A DNA stretch of 64,000 nt from Arthrobacter alpinus (GTDB lineage Bacteria > Actinomycetota > Actinomycetes > Actinomycetales > Micrococcaceae), in the NCBI RefSeq assembly GCF_900105965.1, contig NZ_FNTV01000001.1:1612001-1676000 (forward strand). The letters run 5' to 3'. Under the pieces are notes generated by a model. It ran no database searches and had not been told where the DNA came from. It was given only the letters and a program-made list of their open reading frames with translations. Every line of letters starts with the position of its first letter. Position 1 is the first letter of the stretch. The position numbers and the translations under genes are program-made. Shown in pieces: positions 8,938 to 18,623 of the stretch.

Positions 8938-10157
8938 GCGTCGGCCCCTTCCAGTATTTCCGAGGCGACGCCGGAGGTGTTCAGGAAGCCTGACATGCGT
9001 GTCGCGGCAAGCTCCGGGGCAAGCAGGAGACCAGCTGTGTTGGCCAGGCGGAACAGCTTGACCAGGTGGTTGAGGTCGCGTCCGGCGTGCAGCCCGCCGA
9101 TCATCTGGAAGCCAGGCTGGAAACCGTTGAGCCACGCCAGGAAAGCAATCCCCGTCTTGTAGTAGTACGTGGGCGCCTCGAAGATGTGCAACCCCAAATC
9201 CCGGGTGGCATCCAGGATGGCGCGAGCTTCAGCGGGGCGGCCGGCGTCGTACTTCTGCAACGCCGTGGAGGCCGCGGGTGCGATGGCGGCGAAGATGCCC
9301 AGCAGTGCGTCGGAGTAGTGCGAACCGTCGCCGTCGATGAGCTCGGGGTAGTTGAAGTCATCCCCCGTGTACAGGCGCACGCCCTCGGGAAGGGACGCGC
9401 GCAGCGCAACTTCGTGTCCGGCGTCGAGCAGGGAAACCTTCACACCGTCAACCTTCGTGGCATGCGTCTGAATGAGCTGCTGGAACGTGGCGGTCGCGGC
9501 GGCAATGTCGTTGCTGCCCCAGTAGCCTGCCAGGGTGGGATCAAACATGGTGCCCAGCCAGTGCAGGACTACCGGTTCCTTTGCCTCGGAGAGCAGGGTG
9601 CCGTAGAGGGCGAGGTAGTCGGCCGGGCCGGATGCAACCTTGGCCAGTGCGCGCGAGGCCATGATGATGACCTTGGCGCCGGAGGCCTCCACGACGGCGA
9701 TCTGCTCGCGGTAGGCGGCCAGCACGGCCGCAAGGCCTGCTTCTCCGGGCTCCACAGCGGCCGGGTCGAGCTGGTCAGTGCCGGCACCGCAGGCGAGCAG
9801 GTCCCGCACCGTGCGTTCCGGCGTCGCGATGAGCGCTGCCTCGGCGGCACTGCGGTTGATGAGCTGCCGGGTGGCGGCCCAATCCAGGCCCATGCCACGC
9901 TGCGCCGTGTCCATGGCGTCGGCAATACCCACGCCCCAGCTCCACAGTTCGCGGCGGAACGCCAACGTGGCGTCCCAGTCAATGTCCGCCGGGGCGCCTG
10001 GCACGTTGGTGCCCAAGACCTTTGGAGTGACGTGAGCTGCCGCGTAGACCTTGCGGGAGGTGATTAGGGCCGTGGGCTTGCGCCAGGGGCCGGTTTCATT
10101 CAAGGTGAGTGCTTCCAACTCGCCGTTCGGGAGTGGAAGGGTCAGCGAGATGCTCAT
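8934..10157 (-). CDS. DUF993 family protein (dihydrodipicolinate-synthase-like)
   Basis: The 407-residue protein matches my memory of DUF993, a family with a predicted TIM-barrel related to class I aldolases. It opens with LPLPNGELEALTL and contains AKVIIMASRALAKVA, PVVLHWLGTMFDP, TKVDGVKVSLLDA with a candidate Schiff-base lysine, YTGDDFNYPELIDGDG, and FEAPTYYYKTGIAFLAWLNG. An aldolase or lyase reaction on a sugar-derived acid is an inference. It sits two bases after the oxidoreductase stop and overlaps the isomerase start, so the three form one transcription unit, whose promoter is covered by LacI-type operators. Confidence 0.8.
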   Translation of the reverse strand: MSISLTLPLPNGELEALTLNETGPWRKPTALITSRKVYAAAHVTPKVLGTNVPGAPADIDWDATLAFRRELWSWGVGIADAMDTAQRGMGLDWAATRQLINRSAAEAALIATPERTVRDLLACGAGTDQLDPAAVEPGEAGLAAVLAAYREQIAVVEASGAKVIIMASRALAKVASGPADYLALYGTLLSEAKEPVVLHWLGTMFDPTLAGYWGSNDIAAATATFQQLIQTHATKVDGVKVSLLDAGHEVALRASLPEGVRLYTGDDFNYPELIDGDGSHYSDALLGIFAAIAPAASTALQKYDAGRPAEARAILDATRDLGLHIFEAPTYYYKTGIAFLAWLNGFQPGFQMIGGLHAGRDLNHLVKLFRLANTAGLLLAPELAATRMSGFLNTSGVASEILEGADA

Positions 10158-10159
10158 GC

Positions 10160-11404
10160 TTACAACTCAATTTCGGGGATGTCGAGGGTGCGGCGCTCGG
10201 CCGAGGACTGCAGGCCCAGCTCAGCCAGCTGAACGCCGCGTGCTGCGGAGGTCAGGCCAAAGCGGTGTTCGCGGCCGGCAACGGCGTCGCGCAGGAATTC
10301 TTCCCACTGCAGCTTGAAGCCGTTGTCCAGGTCGGCGTTGGCGGGAACTTCGGCCCACTGCGCGCGGAAGGATTCGGTGACGGGCAGGTCCGGGTTCCAG
10401 ACGGGCTTGGGCGTGTGGGCACGCTGCTGGGCCACGCACTTGTTCAAACCGGCGACAGCGGAGCCGTGGGTGCCGTCGATCTGGAATTCCACCAGCTCGT
10501 CACGGTACACGCGCACCGCCCAGGAAGAGTTGATCTGTCCAATGACCTGATCTCCGGAGGGGGTTTCGAGCTCGAAGATGCCGTAGGCGGCGTCGTCGGC
10601 AGTGGCCGCATATTCCTTGCCCTGCTCGTCCCAACGCGCCGGAATGTGAGTGGCGGTCTTGGCGTTGACGCTCTTGACCTTGCCGATGATGCCTTCAAGC
10701 ACGTAGTTCCAGTGGCAGAACATGTCGGTGGTCATGCCGCCGCCATCTTCCTTGCGGTAGTTCCAGGAGGGGCGCTGGGCGGCCTGGTGCTCACCTTCGA
10801 AGACCCAGTAGCCAAACTCGCCGCGGATGGAGAGGATGCGGCCGAAGAAGCCTTCGTCAACCAGCCGGCGCAGCTTGACCAGGCCGGGCAGGTACAGCTT
10901 GTCATGCACAACACCCGCGGTGATGCCGGCTTCCTGGCCGATGCGGGCCAGCTCGATGGCCTCTTCCAGGGTCTCGGCCGTGGGCTTCTCGGTGAAGATG
11001 TGCTTGCCGTTGGCCATGGCCTTCTTCAAGGTGGCGGCGCGCAGGCTCGTCATGGAGGCGTCGAACACCACGTCAACTGTGGGGTCGGCTATGACGGCGT
11101 CAAGGTCGGTGGACCAGTGCTCAACATTGTGCAGTTCGGCCAGCTCGCGCACCTTGGCCTCGTTGCGACCAATAAGAATCGGCTCAATGGCAACCTTGGT
11201 GCCATCTTCCAGGATCAACCCGGAATCTCGCAGCGGCAGGATGGAGCGCAACAGATGCTGGCGGTAGCCCATACGCCCCGTGATGCCATTCATGGCGATT
11301 CGAACAACGCGCTTGCCGCTCGCCTGGTTGACGGCTGCGTTGACGGCTGGAGCGGCTTCTGCGGTGGTTGCAGCGGCCTGCTCATTGGTGGCTGTAAGAG
11401 TCAC
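10160..11404 (-). CDS. Gfo/Idh/MocA family NAD(P)-dependent oxidoreductase
   Basis: The 414-residue protein has an amino-terminal Rossmann segment (RIAMNGITGRMGYRQHL, around residues 36-52), VDVVFDASMTS, and the family hallmark HIFTEKPTAETLEEA with the conserved EKP, then the GFO_IDH_MocA carboxy-terminal domain. Such enzymes oxidise or reduce sugars, inositols or their derivatives. A GTG at 11404 with GGGAGA eight bases upstream was preferred over an in-frame start 25 codons earlier that would run through the operators. It is the first gene of the operon with DUF993 and the isomerase, opposite a LacI-type gene. Confidence 0.88.
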   Translation of the reverse strand: MTLTATNEQAAATTAEAAPAVNAAVNQASGKRVVRIAMNGITGRMGYRQHLLRSILPLRDSGLILEDGTKVAIEPILIGRNEAKVRELAELHNVEHWSTDLDAVIADPTVDVVFDASMTSLRAATLKKAMANGKHIFTEKPTAETLEEAIELARIGQEAGITAGVVHDKLYLPGLVKLRRLVDEGFFGRILSIRGEFGYWVFEGEHQAAQRPSWNYRKEDGGGMTTDMFCHWNYVLEGIIGKVKSVNAKTATHIPARWDEQGKEYAATADDAAYGIFELETPSGDQVIGQINSSWAVRVYRDELVEFQIDGTHGSAVAGLNKCVAQQRAHTPKPVWNPDLPVTESFRAQWAEVPANADLDNGFKLQWEEFLRDAVAGREHRFGLTSAARGVQLAELGLQSSAERRTLDIPEIEL

Positions 11405-11425
11405 TGATATCTCCCGAAAGTTGTA

Positions 11426-11437
11426 GTAAGCGCTTAC
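11426..11437. promoter_or_regulatory. LacI-family operator, proximal half-site pair
   Basis: GTAAGCGCTTAC is a perfect 12-bp palindrome with the central CG step typical of LacI/GalR operators. It lies 22 bases upstream of the oxidoreductase start, where a bound repressor would block the promoter or early elongation. Its centre is 39 bases from that of the second operator. Confidence 0.7.
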
Positions 11438-11460
11438 CGGACGTACCGGCGTGGCCTGGA

Positions 11461-11480
11461 ATTGGAAAGCGCTTTCCAAT
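11461..11480. promoter_or_regulatory. LacI-family operator, perfect 20-bp palindrome
   Basis: ATTGGAAAGCGCTTTCCAAT is a perfect palindrome with a central CG, matching the LacI/GalR operator type. It lies in the divergent gap between the oxidoreductase operon and the LacI gene, so it could control both. Two operators 39 bases apart centre to centre could allow cooperative binding. Confidence 0.75.
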
Positions 11481-11550
11481 ATATGCTGAAGTTATCACCG
11501 GGTCAAGAGCAAAATGTCACCCCGGACACATTTCGAAAGAGGAACCCTCC

Positions 11551-12626
11551 GTGCCAGTCAAACTCACCGAAGTTGCCAGGCAAGCCGGCGTGTCGCTGGC
11601 GACAGCATCCCGCGTGCTGAACGGTTCAAGCCGTACGCCGGCTGCAGCCATCGCAGACCGCGTCAGGGCAGCGGCGGAGGAACTTGGTTACGTGGCCAAC
11701 GCTCAGGCGCAAGCCTTGGCAAGGTCTACAACGGGGCTCGTGGGACTCGTTGTTCACGATATTGGTGATCCATATTTTTCGGCCATTGCCCACGGCGTCC
11801 AACAGGCAGCCTTGGAATCAAGACATCAGGTTCTTCTGGCCGGAACCGACATCGACGACGGCTCGAACTCCCCGGCGACGCTGAATTGGCTGCCGTCAAC
11901 GCTTTCATTTCCTACCGCACCGACGCCATCATTCTGGCTGCCTCCCGCCTCATAACTGAAGATCCCCGCCTCACCAAGGCACTGACCCAATACATCAACA
12001 ACGGTGGCCGAGTCGTGACGCTGGGCCCTTCCGCCATTCCAGAGGCACGGGTGGTCACTATCGCCAACCATGACGGCGCCGCCGAACTTGTTGGCACGCT
12101 CTTGGGGCAGGGTGTTCGACGTTTTGTCGTCCTCGCCGGCCCGCATGAGCGCAATACGGCACGGGTCCGCGTTGAAGGTTTCCTGGAGCGTCTGCACCAA
12201 GAGGGGCTGGAGCCGGTGGCCGTGGTGCATGGTTCCTTCAACAGCCAGGGCGGCTTCGACTCCACCATGGAATTCTTGAACTCACTGAACTCCCCCGATG
12301 CTCAGACCGCAGCATCGCTGACGTCCGACGGCGATTCGCCCCTGTGCTTCCTTGCCGCCAACGACGTCATGGCACTGGGGGCCATGACGGCATTGCGTTC
12401 CCGTGGGCTGCGCATCCCCGAGGATGCCCAGGTTGCCGGCTTTGACGATATCCCGACCCTGCGGGACCATTTCCCCGGCCTCACCACCTACCGGCTTCCA
12501 CTGGAGGAGATCGGTCTGATGGCCGCTCAATTGGCCTTGGCTCCATCGGCTAAACAAGCCTCGGGCGTCACTGGATCGGTGGTTCTGAGGGAAAGCGCCG
12601 GCAACCCGGGCACCCTCCCTCGCTAG
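11551..12626 (+). pseudogene. LacI-family transcriptional regulator, frameshifted
   Basis: The first reading frame gives a LacI helix-turn-helix (VKLTEVARQAGVSLATASRVLNG) and the start of the sugar-binding domain (GLVGLVVHDIGDPYFSAI). It breaks near 11870 and the rest (AVNAFISYRTDAIILAAS to AQVAGFDDIPTLRDHFPGLTTYR) continues in another frame. Adding one C to the CCCC run at 11870-11873 joins the halves smoothly (NSPGDAELAAVNAF). The GTG start has AGAGGA upstream. Intact, it would be a repressor of the divergent operon and itself. As sequenced it would be truncated to about 134 residues, so the operon might be derepressed. A sequencing error is a real alternative. Confidence 0.85.
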
Positions 12627-12631
12627 GGCGT

Positions 12632-14539
12632 TCAGGCCGCTTCCCCTTCGGGATGGGTGCGGCAGTATTCCTCAATTTCTCGGTTCCGCCGCTCAACAAA
12701 CTCTTTGTCGTTCATGAGTTCACGCTCTTCTTCAGCGAGGTAGGCCGGTTCGATGGTTTCTGCCGTTCGTTCACTCAAGTCCTCGAGGGATTCGACGATG
12801 CTGTCCTTGAGCCATTCGGGATAAACGGGAGGCTGAGTATCTCGAGGCCCGGGCGGGTAGTAGATGCCGGTGGGCGAGGTCCACGCTATGCCAGACTCTG
12901 TGGAAAAGGGCGTCCAGCCCCGCAACCGCACCTGCTGCCGGTCAGGGCTTTGGTCCGTTCGATACTCACCATTTCTGGTTCTATCGTCCTTGAGGTGTTT
13001 GAGCTGATGGTGACGTTTACAAAGATGCTCAAGATTGTCGTAGACACTTTGGCCGCCTGAGCCAAAGGCCCGAATGTGGTACACCTCGGAGCTTGCGGCC
13101 TTGTCCATGCAGCCCGGAAATTCACAGTTTTCATCTCGGATGCGCAGCATGAGCCGCATGGCTGAGGTGATTCGATACGTTTCCGGAGTCAGGTCCAGCG
13201 GCACATTGGAGATGGGGTCCGTCAAAACTCGGTAAAAGCTCGACACTCCCGCCGTGAGCCGTTTGGCAACTTCCATGCTGATGGGCCCGGTACCTTCCAG
13301 CCAGGCCGGTTCATCTGTTGCTCCGAGAAACGACAGGGCCGGGATCAACAAGACTGGGGTCACCTTTGGCAAAGGGGGCCACACCGGTGCCATGTACGCC
13401 GGTGGCTCTCCGCCAACTGCGGAACTCCCCGCCGTGGCAGGGAGGAGGGCCGGAGGCATGGCCTCTGGCCGCCAGCCTGGTTCACCCCAGGGGTCCGGTG
13501 CCCTGAACGATGGATCGAAATAATCCGCTTCCTCGCGGCGCGACTGTAGCCAAGAAGGGTAGGTATTCCCAGGGGATTCAGGCTCAGGCTCAGACCAGAA
13601 CGCTGGCTCACGTTCGCCGAATTCGACGGCTCCATCACCAACCGCAGCAGCTTCAGCATCCATTTCATGGGCGGGAGCAGCACCATCCTCGGGCGGAAGG
13701 CCATGAAGCTCCTCCGCCATGACGGCGGGTGCGAAGATCTGGTTCCCTGCCATGCCTTGGTTCAGCAAGAGCGCCGCGGCAACGTCGGCACGCAGTTGCG
13801 TCAGCGTGCGTTCCTCGTGAGGGCCTTGGGCTGCCTGGGCGGTTGAGGTGCGTTGATCCCAGATGCTTTCAAGCGTGGGTGCCGGGGCGTACAGGCTCAG
13901 CCACGACATACCGTCCTGCCTGCGATTCACCCGCAGGCATCGATCCTCATTGGCTTTTCGGGTCCGGGCCGGAATGGTCTCCGGATGTTGCCGCTCCCGC
14001 AGGCGGCGAGCCTTCTCCCTGAAGCTTGGCAACGAGGAACCTTCGGCCTTGGCTGGAAGAGCCGGCTCAAAGGCGTCGATGGTTTCATCTGCAAAGCCCG
14101 CTTCACGGAGTAGCTTGGTCTCCTAGGCAATGATGACCGCGCATTCCCAGCCCAGCTCGCCGCTGCTCATATGGCCCAGGGTATTGGGCAGGAGTCGCAC
14201 GATACTCGTGGCATGCTCAATTAATCGGCTGGCGGCAGACTCGGGGATCAAGAGAATGTTGGCGATTTCTGCGCGGATCGATCTCAACGTCAGCTCGCGC
14301 TGCCACCGATCAAAAGCAAGAATGTTGCCTTCGAGCTGCGCAGCCGATTCAAATCGTTCAATCACGACGGCGGCCAGTGCGGCACAGCTGTTTTGGTGTT
14401 TCGAGAGCAGGGCTGGCGACTCACCACAGTCGTTTAGGTTCTGCCTTGCAGCATCCAACTGGCTCTCCGGGGCGTGTGGTTCCGAGCTAGTGACGGGAAC
14501 GCCCGGCAGAGGCAGTGCGGGCAAATGCGACATCGCCAC
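12632..14539 (-). pseudogene. DUF222/13E12-family HNH endonuclease-like gene with in-frame stop
   Basis: One reading frame encodes both parts of a typical actinobacterial DUF222-HNH protein but is cut by a TAG at 14125-14123. The upstream part carries the DUF222 start (SIRAEIANILLIPESAASRL, SSGELGWECAVIIA); after the stop the same frame continues ETKLLREAGFADETID, REKARRLRERQHPE, and the HNH block CEFPGCMDKAAS, YHIRAFGSGGQSVYDN, HLCKRHHQLKH. The first HNH position reads YH where DH is usual. The start is unsure: GTG at 14539 has no ribosome site and a coding-like frame continues upstream without a start codon. Function of these repeated genes is unknown. Confidence 0.82.
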
Positions 14540-14689
14540 AATGTCAGTGGCGAGTGGTTCGATGGCGGGAAGAGCCAGTTCGGCCAGCAGTTCCGCCTCG
14601 GTTGGTGTGGTGGATGAATGGCCCCGTTGCGACAGGAAATTCGCTGAACTGCCCGCATATATTTTCTAGTCAAGCGGGGCAAAGCACAG

Positions 14690-14741
14690 CCAGGTGCCGC
14701 CGTCGACTTTCCAAAAAAGGGAAGGCGACGGCGGCACCTGG
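14690..14741. terminator. Strong hairpin downstream of the AMIN-like gene
   Basis: Arms 14690-14705 and 14726-14741 form a perfect 16-bp stem (CCAGGTGCCGCCGTCG and its complement), extended inwards by CTTTCC/GGGAAG pairing. It sits about 40 bases past the stop of the minus-strand AMIN-like gene and upstream of the HNH gene. There is no T run, so intrinsic termination is likely but not certain. Confidence 0.6.
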
Positions 14742-14778
14742 CGGGCCAACAGCAACGAGCTGACAGGTGCTCGGAAAA

Positions 14779-15327
14779 TTACCAGCGGTGAGCCACATCG
14801 ATGACAAAGCGTGTGGTGGTCCCCGGCCCAGCTAAGGTCAAGACGCGGAACGGCAGGCGTGCCCTAACGCCGAGGCCAATCGTGGTGCTGCCTTCAAAAC
14901 TGCCAGCCATCGCCACCTGTCTGAAGGTTGCATAGCCAGCCGTGTTGACGAGCTCGTTCCGGTTGGCGGGATTGTATGTGGAACTGCCCGTGTAGGAGTT
15001 GTAAGCCGGATCATGCACTACCACCACGATGACCGCACCTCCCCGCAGCGGGACAATGTCACCCTTGCCAGGGCTATGGACGGCGTTGACGTATTCCACG
15101 TTGTATCCGCTGGCACCTCCGTTGACGTCTACCACCATGCGGTCGAAGCAGTCGTGCCGGCCGGCCCGAACATTGGTGATAGGGGCAATTGAGCCTGTGC
15201 CCGCGGACTTGGCCATCGATCCCCAGGTGATGCCGCAGAACGGGGCGGCCTGGGCAGGCGCCGGAGCAACCATGATAAATGCGGCCAGCAACCCCACAAT
15301 GGCGAGCCACGTCTTAACGATTTTCAC
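14779..15327 (-). CDS. Secreted AMIN-like domain protein
   Basis: The 182-residue product starts with a signal peptide (KIVKTWLAIVGLLAAFIMV, cleavage probably after APAQA). The mature part resembles the AMIN-like domain of actinobacterial exported proteins: APFCGITWGSMAKSA, ITNVRAGRHDCFDRMVVDVNG, a beta-rich middle with GGAVIVVVVHDPAY, and the closing PFRVLTLAGPGTTTRFVIDVAHRW-type strand. Its ligand is unknown; AMIN domains generally bind cell-wall components. GTG at 15327 was chosen because AGAAGG lies ten bases upstream; the earlier in-frame ATG has no such site. Confidence 0.75.
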   Translation of the reverse strand: MKIVKTWLAIVGLLAAFIMVAPAPAQAAPFCGITWGSMAKSAGTGSIAPITNVRAGRHDCFDRMVVDVNGGASGYNVEYVNAVHSPGKGDIVPLRGGAVIVVVVHDPAYNSYTGSSTYNPANRNELVNTAGYATFRQVAMAGSFEGSTTIGLGVRARLPFRVLTLAGPGTTTRFVIDVAHRW

Positions 15328-15641
15328 GAGAAAGCACCTTCTTTTGGAGATGAAAGAATGCATGGATTTATGGGTATCTCAACCGTAGGACTCGCGGGTT
15401 CTGAACGAAATGCTCTGAACAAAACGTGAGCTGAACTGTTACACCTGTTCGCATGGTGTTGTCAACCGTTATGCAGATCTCATTAATTGGCTCGCAGCTA
15501 CTGTTCGTGACCTTGAATTGGCCGGAGACATGCTCTTGACCCGAACCACTTTTGGGCCTGCAATGGAGATAGGCCCACATTCGCGGGCCCGCACACGCGT
15601 CCGGACCGTGCCGCCCGAACGCCGAGCCGGGAGGTGCCGCC
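15328..15641. other. Divergent intergenic stretch without a recognised gene
   Basis: This 314-base gap separates the AMIN-like gene from a divergently transcribed small membrane protein and should carry both promoters. I found no convincing coding sequence with a ribosome site, no RNA gene and no clear operator. Confidence 0.5.
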
Positions 15642-16208
15642 ATGGTTTTCCTTGTTCTTGCAGTACTTGTTGTACTGACAACGGCGACAACGATGTGGCT
15701 CCTCCACGTCCGCGCGCCCCGTGAGAACGATCCCGATTCCATCTTCTGGTATGCCTTCGCGGGATTATGCGTGCTCGCACCCCTGATCCTGATCCCGGTT
15801 CAGCACAACAAGCCATCCTCGCTGGCGTTGCTCGGCATTTCGGCCGTAACCGCCACGGCGAGCCACACCCTGCTGCGTCGATACCGGGCTGCGGGCATAG
15901 CAAGCATGGTCCGGCAACGCGCCCGCGCAGCCCATGCCACTGTTGCGGCCCAGCACGATTACCTGATCGAACGATGGTGCCGGTATGAGCTTGATCCGGC
16001 TCTGGCTATCGATTTCCCGGCCATGTCGGATGTCCGTATTCCCGAAACCGCACGGCTCATCCGCTCGGTTACCGCGGCGGCCCGGCTTCGAACTGCTTTG
16101 CCTGATACGTTCGACGCCGTTGACAGCTATCAGCAGGCCGTCGCCGGGCTGCGGCTGGCCTTGGAGACGGCCGAAGAAAATGCTCGCGCCGGAACCCGTG
16201 CCGCCTAG
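15642..16208 (+). CDS. Small membrane protein of unknown function
   Basis: No family was recognised. The 188-residue product starts with a hydrophobic helix (VFLVLAVLVVLTTATTMWLL), has a second pair of hydrophobic stretches around FWYAFAGLCVLAPLILIPV and LALLGISAVTATA, then about 110 soluble residues that are largely helical and alanine- and arginine-rich. The start is fixed by GGGAGGTG seven bases before the ATG. The stop lies only 15 bases from the stop of the convergent penicillin-binding protein gene. Confidence 0.75.
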   Translation: MVFLVLAVLVVLTTATTMWLLHVRAPRENDPDSIFWYAFAGLCVLAPLILIPVQHNKPSSLALLGISAVTATASHTLLRRYRAAGIASMVRQRARAAHATVAAQHDYLIERWCRYELDPALAIDFPAMSDVRIPETARLIRSVTAAARLRTALPDTFDAVDSYQQAVAGLRLALETAEENARAGTRAA

Positions 16209-16223
16209 CCACCGAAGATCCTC

Positions 16224-18623
16224 TTAAGGCTTGTTGCTTGGCTCAGGCTTAGTGTTGGGCAGCGTTGCTTCAGGGGTGGGTTGCGGCGCTTCGGTGGTGG
16301 CCGGAGCCGTGGGCTCAGCAGTTGCACCTTGCGTGGGTTGTTGCGGCGTTGTCTCCTGCGGCTCAGTTGGGGTAGTTTTCTGCGGTTCAGCCACCACGGG
16401 GGCGTCGCCGGGCTTGGGATCGTTGAATCCTGCAACAAGTGCTGCCGTGGGTTGAAGCATGGACGCCGGGGGCTGTGTGAAGGGCGTTGCCACGTAGTTG
16501 GGGTTGCTCGCCGCGGCATTCATGACGGCGGCCCACTGGCCGCCTGCCAGATCGGCACCGTCAACGCCGGCGTAATACTTGCCGTTAACGGTGATGTCCT
16601 GGTTCACCCACTCGGGTCCGTTGCCCTTGTAGCTACCAAACCATGAGGCGGTGGCAATGCCGCTGGTTGCTCCGACGGTCCAGGTGTCAATGTTCCCGTC
16701 GGTTGTACCGGTTTTCGCAAACGCATTGGTTTTGTCGGTCAGGCCAATGTTCCAGCCGGAGCCACGGGTCAGCACGCTCTGGAGGGCGTGGGTGACGCCG
16801 GCGGCCACGTCTTCGCTGATGGTGCGTTGGCAGTCTGCCCCGGGAACGGGGTACTTGGTGCCTGCAGCATCGACGACTGAAGAGATGGCGATCGGGTTGC
16901 AGCGAATGCCGCCGCTCGCGAAGGTCGCAAAAGCTGTTGCCATATCGATGGGGGCAACGTTTTGGGTACCGATCAAGTTTGCAATATTGGAAAGGTCATA
17001 GGGTTTGTTCGTCAGGCCGTCCTTGACGCCGGCTGCGGTAGCCATCTTTTGAATGTTGCAGAAATCCAACGTGGTGGCGGTTTGGAACGTCACGGTGTTA
17101 ATGGAGTTGTACAGGCCCTCATAGGCGCTCATGGGGTAGTAGTGGTCCGGATCATCGTTGGGCAACAGGAATGAGCCGGCAACAGCCGGATCGTATTCAC
17201 CCGTGATGTTGCCGCAGCTGTTTTGCCAGTCATAGCCGCTGGGATAGCGGCGGACCGAACCGTCAATGGTTGTCATCATTGAGTGCCCGCTGTTGAGCCA
17301 TTCGGCAAATATGAATGGCTTGAAGGTTGAACCCGCTTGGAAGCCCCCTGCGCCATGGAGGGTTTCTCCGTTGGCGTCATTGACCGGAAGGGCAAAGTTG
17401 CCCATGTAGTTTCCAGGCGCGGCGGCCGGGTCATACACGGTGTTTTGGGCCATTGTCAGAACCTTGCCGGTCCCTGGCTCAACACTCACGATCGAGGCAC
17501 CTCGCTGGAGTGGATCAGTGGCGCTCATGGTGGCGGCAGCTTGTTCCTGGGCAACCTTTTGCAGGGCCGGGTCAAGCGTTGTTTGGATGGTCAGCCCACC
17601 CTGGTAAAGGATTTTTGTCCGCTCCTCGACCGTAGCCCCGAAGGCGGAGTCATTGAGAATAAGTTGCTGGACGTAATCGCAAAAGTACGGTGCATTGGCG
17701 GCCGCCGCACAGCCTTGGGCGGACTCGGTGATGTGGAGGTCTAGCGGTGTCTTGATAGCGGCGTCGTACTCGGCTTGACTGATTTTTGTTTGCGAGACCA
17801 TCTTGGACAGAACGTCGTTGCGGCGGTTAACCACATTCTCAGGCTGGGTGATTGGATCGTAGTACGCGGGCCTGTTCACCACACCGGCAAGGGCCGCCGC
17901 CTGCGGCAGGGTGAGGTCCTTGGCGCTCGTGTTGAAGTAGAGCTTTGCTGCGGCTTCAATACCGTATGCACCGTTTCCAAAGTAGATCAGGTTGAGGTAT
18001 CCGGAGAGGATGTCATCCTTGCTCATTTGTTTCTCGAGCCCAATGGCCAGCTGGATTTCCTTGACCTTGTCGGCCATGGTTTTCTCGACACCGAGCTTGG
18101 CTTCATCGCTCTTGCCGTCGGCTACAAGTTCTTCAATGAGAACGTTGTTGACGTATTGCTGGGTGATGGTTGAGGCTCCTTGACGGCTCCCATTCAAGGT
18201 CGCCACCAGGGCGCGCATGATGCCGGTCAGGTCAACGCCGCCGTGTTCGTAGAATCTGGAGTCTTCAATGGCCACCACGCCGTCGCGAATGAACGGCGAC
18301 ATATTGTCCAGATCAACAACTTTTCGATCCTGCGCGTAAAGCGTGGCCAGCGTTGTGCCGTCGGATGCCAGGAGCGTAGTTGCCTGCGCCGGCGGTTGTA
18401 CATCCAGCCCCTTCGGGACCTCTGAAAGAAAGTCGTCCGCGCTCCCCACGGCACCGGTGGCCAGAACTCCGGCAGGAATGAGCAAGGCGGCAACAATGAC
18501 TCCCACAACACCGCAGACAAGGAACAGGCGGCCCAGTTGTGAAAGGGTGGAGCCGTTTGCTGCGGCACCACCCCGAGCCGAGCGCCCGGCTAAACCGGAC
18601 CTTTTTGCAGATCGTGTGGCCAT
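16224..18623 (-). CDS. Class A penicillin-binding protein (transglycosylase-transpeptidase)
   Basis: The 799-residue bifunctional enzyme polymerises lipid II glycan chains and cross-links the peptides outside the membrane. After a membrane anchor (about 33-60) comes the GT51 domain with catalytic glutamate in AIEDSRFYEHGGVD (E120) and QGASTITQQY (148-157). The transpeptidase has SxxK in GSTFKPF (S432, K435), SxN in YNSINT (S507-N509) and KTGT (637-640). The last 70 residues are a Thr/Pro/Glu-rich low-complexity tail, probably extending into the wall. ATG at 18623 has GAGGAG about 10 bases upstream. It appears monocistronic. Confidence 0.95.
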   Translation of the reverse strand: MATRSAKRSGLAGRSARGGAAANGSTLSQLGRLFLVCGVVGVIVAALLIPAGVLATGAVGSADDFLSEVPKGLDVQPPAQATTLLASDGTTLATLYAQDRKVVDLDNMSPFIRDGVVAIEDSRFYEHGGVDLTGIMRALVATLNGSRQGASTITQQYVNNVLIEELVADGKSDEAKLGVEKTMADKVKEIQLAIGLEKQMSKDDILSGYLNLIYFGNGAYGIEAAAKLYFNTSAKDLTLPQAAALAGVVNRPAYYDPITQPENVVNRRNDVLSKMVSQTKISQAEYDAAIKTPLDLHITESAQGCAAAANAPYFCDYVQQLILNDSAFGATVEERTKILYQGGLTIQTTLDPALQKVAQEQAAATMSATDPLQRGASIVSVEPGTGKVLTMAQNTVYDPAAAPGNYMGNFALPVNDANGETLHGAGGFQAGSTFKPFIFAEWLNSGHSMMTTIDGSVRRYPSGYDWQNSCGNITGEYDPAVAGSFLLPNDDPDHYYPMSAYEGLYNSINTVTFQTATTLDFCNIQKMATAAGVKDGLTNKPYDLSNIANLIGTQNVAPIDMATAFATFASGGIRCNPIAISSVVDAAGTKYPVPGADCQRTISEDVAAGVTHALQSVLTRGSGWNIGLTDKTNAFAKTGTTDGNIDTWTVGATSGIATASWFGSYKGNGPEWVNQDITVNGKYYAGVDGADLAGGQWAAVMNAAASNPNYVATPFTQPPASMLQPTAALVAGFNDPKPGDAPVVAEPQKTTPTEPQETTPQQPTQGATAEPTAPATTEAPQPTPEATLPNTKPEPSNKP

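Noticed and set aside
12632..14539. HNH gene as a mobile element, homing endonuclease or defence nuclease
   Set aside because: It matches the DUF222/13E12-type group common in actinobacterial chromosomes; no inverted repeats, intron or methyltransferase partner are seen.
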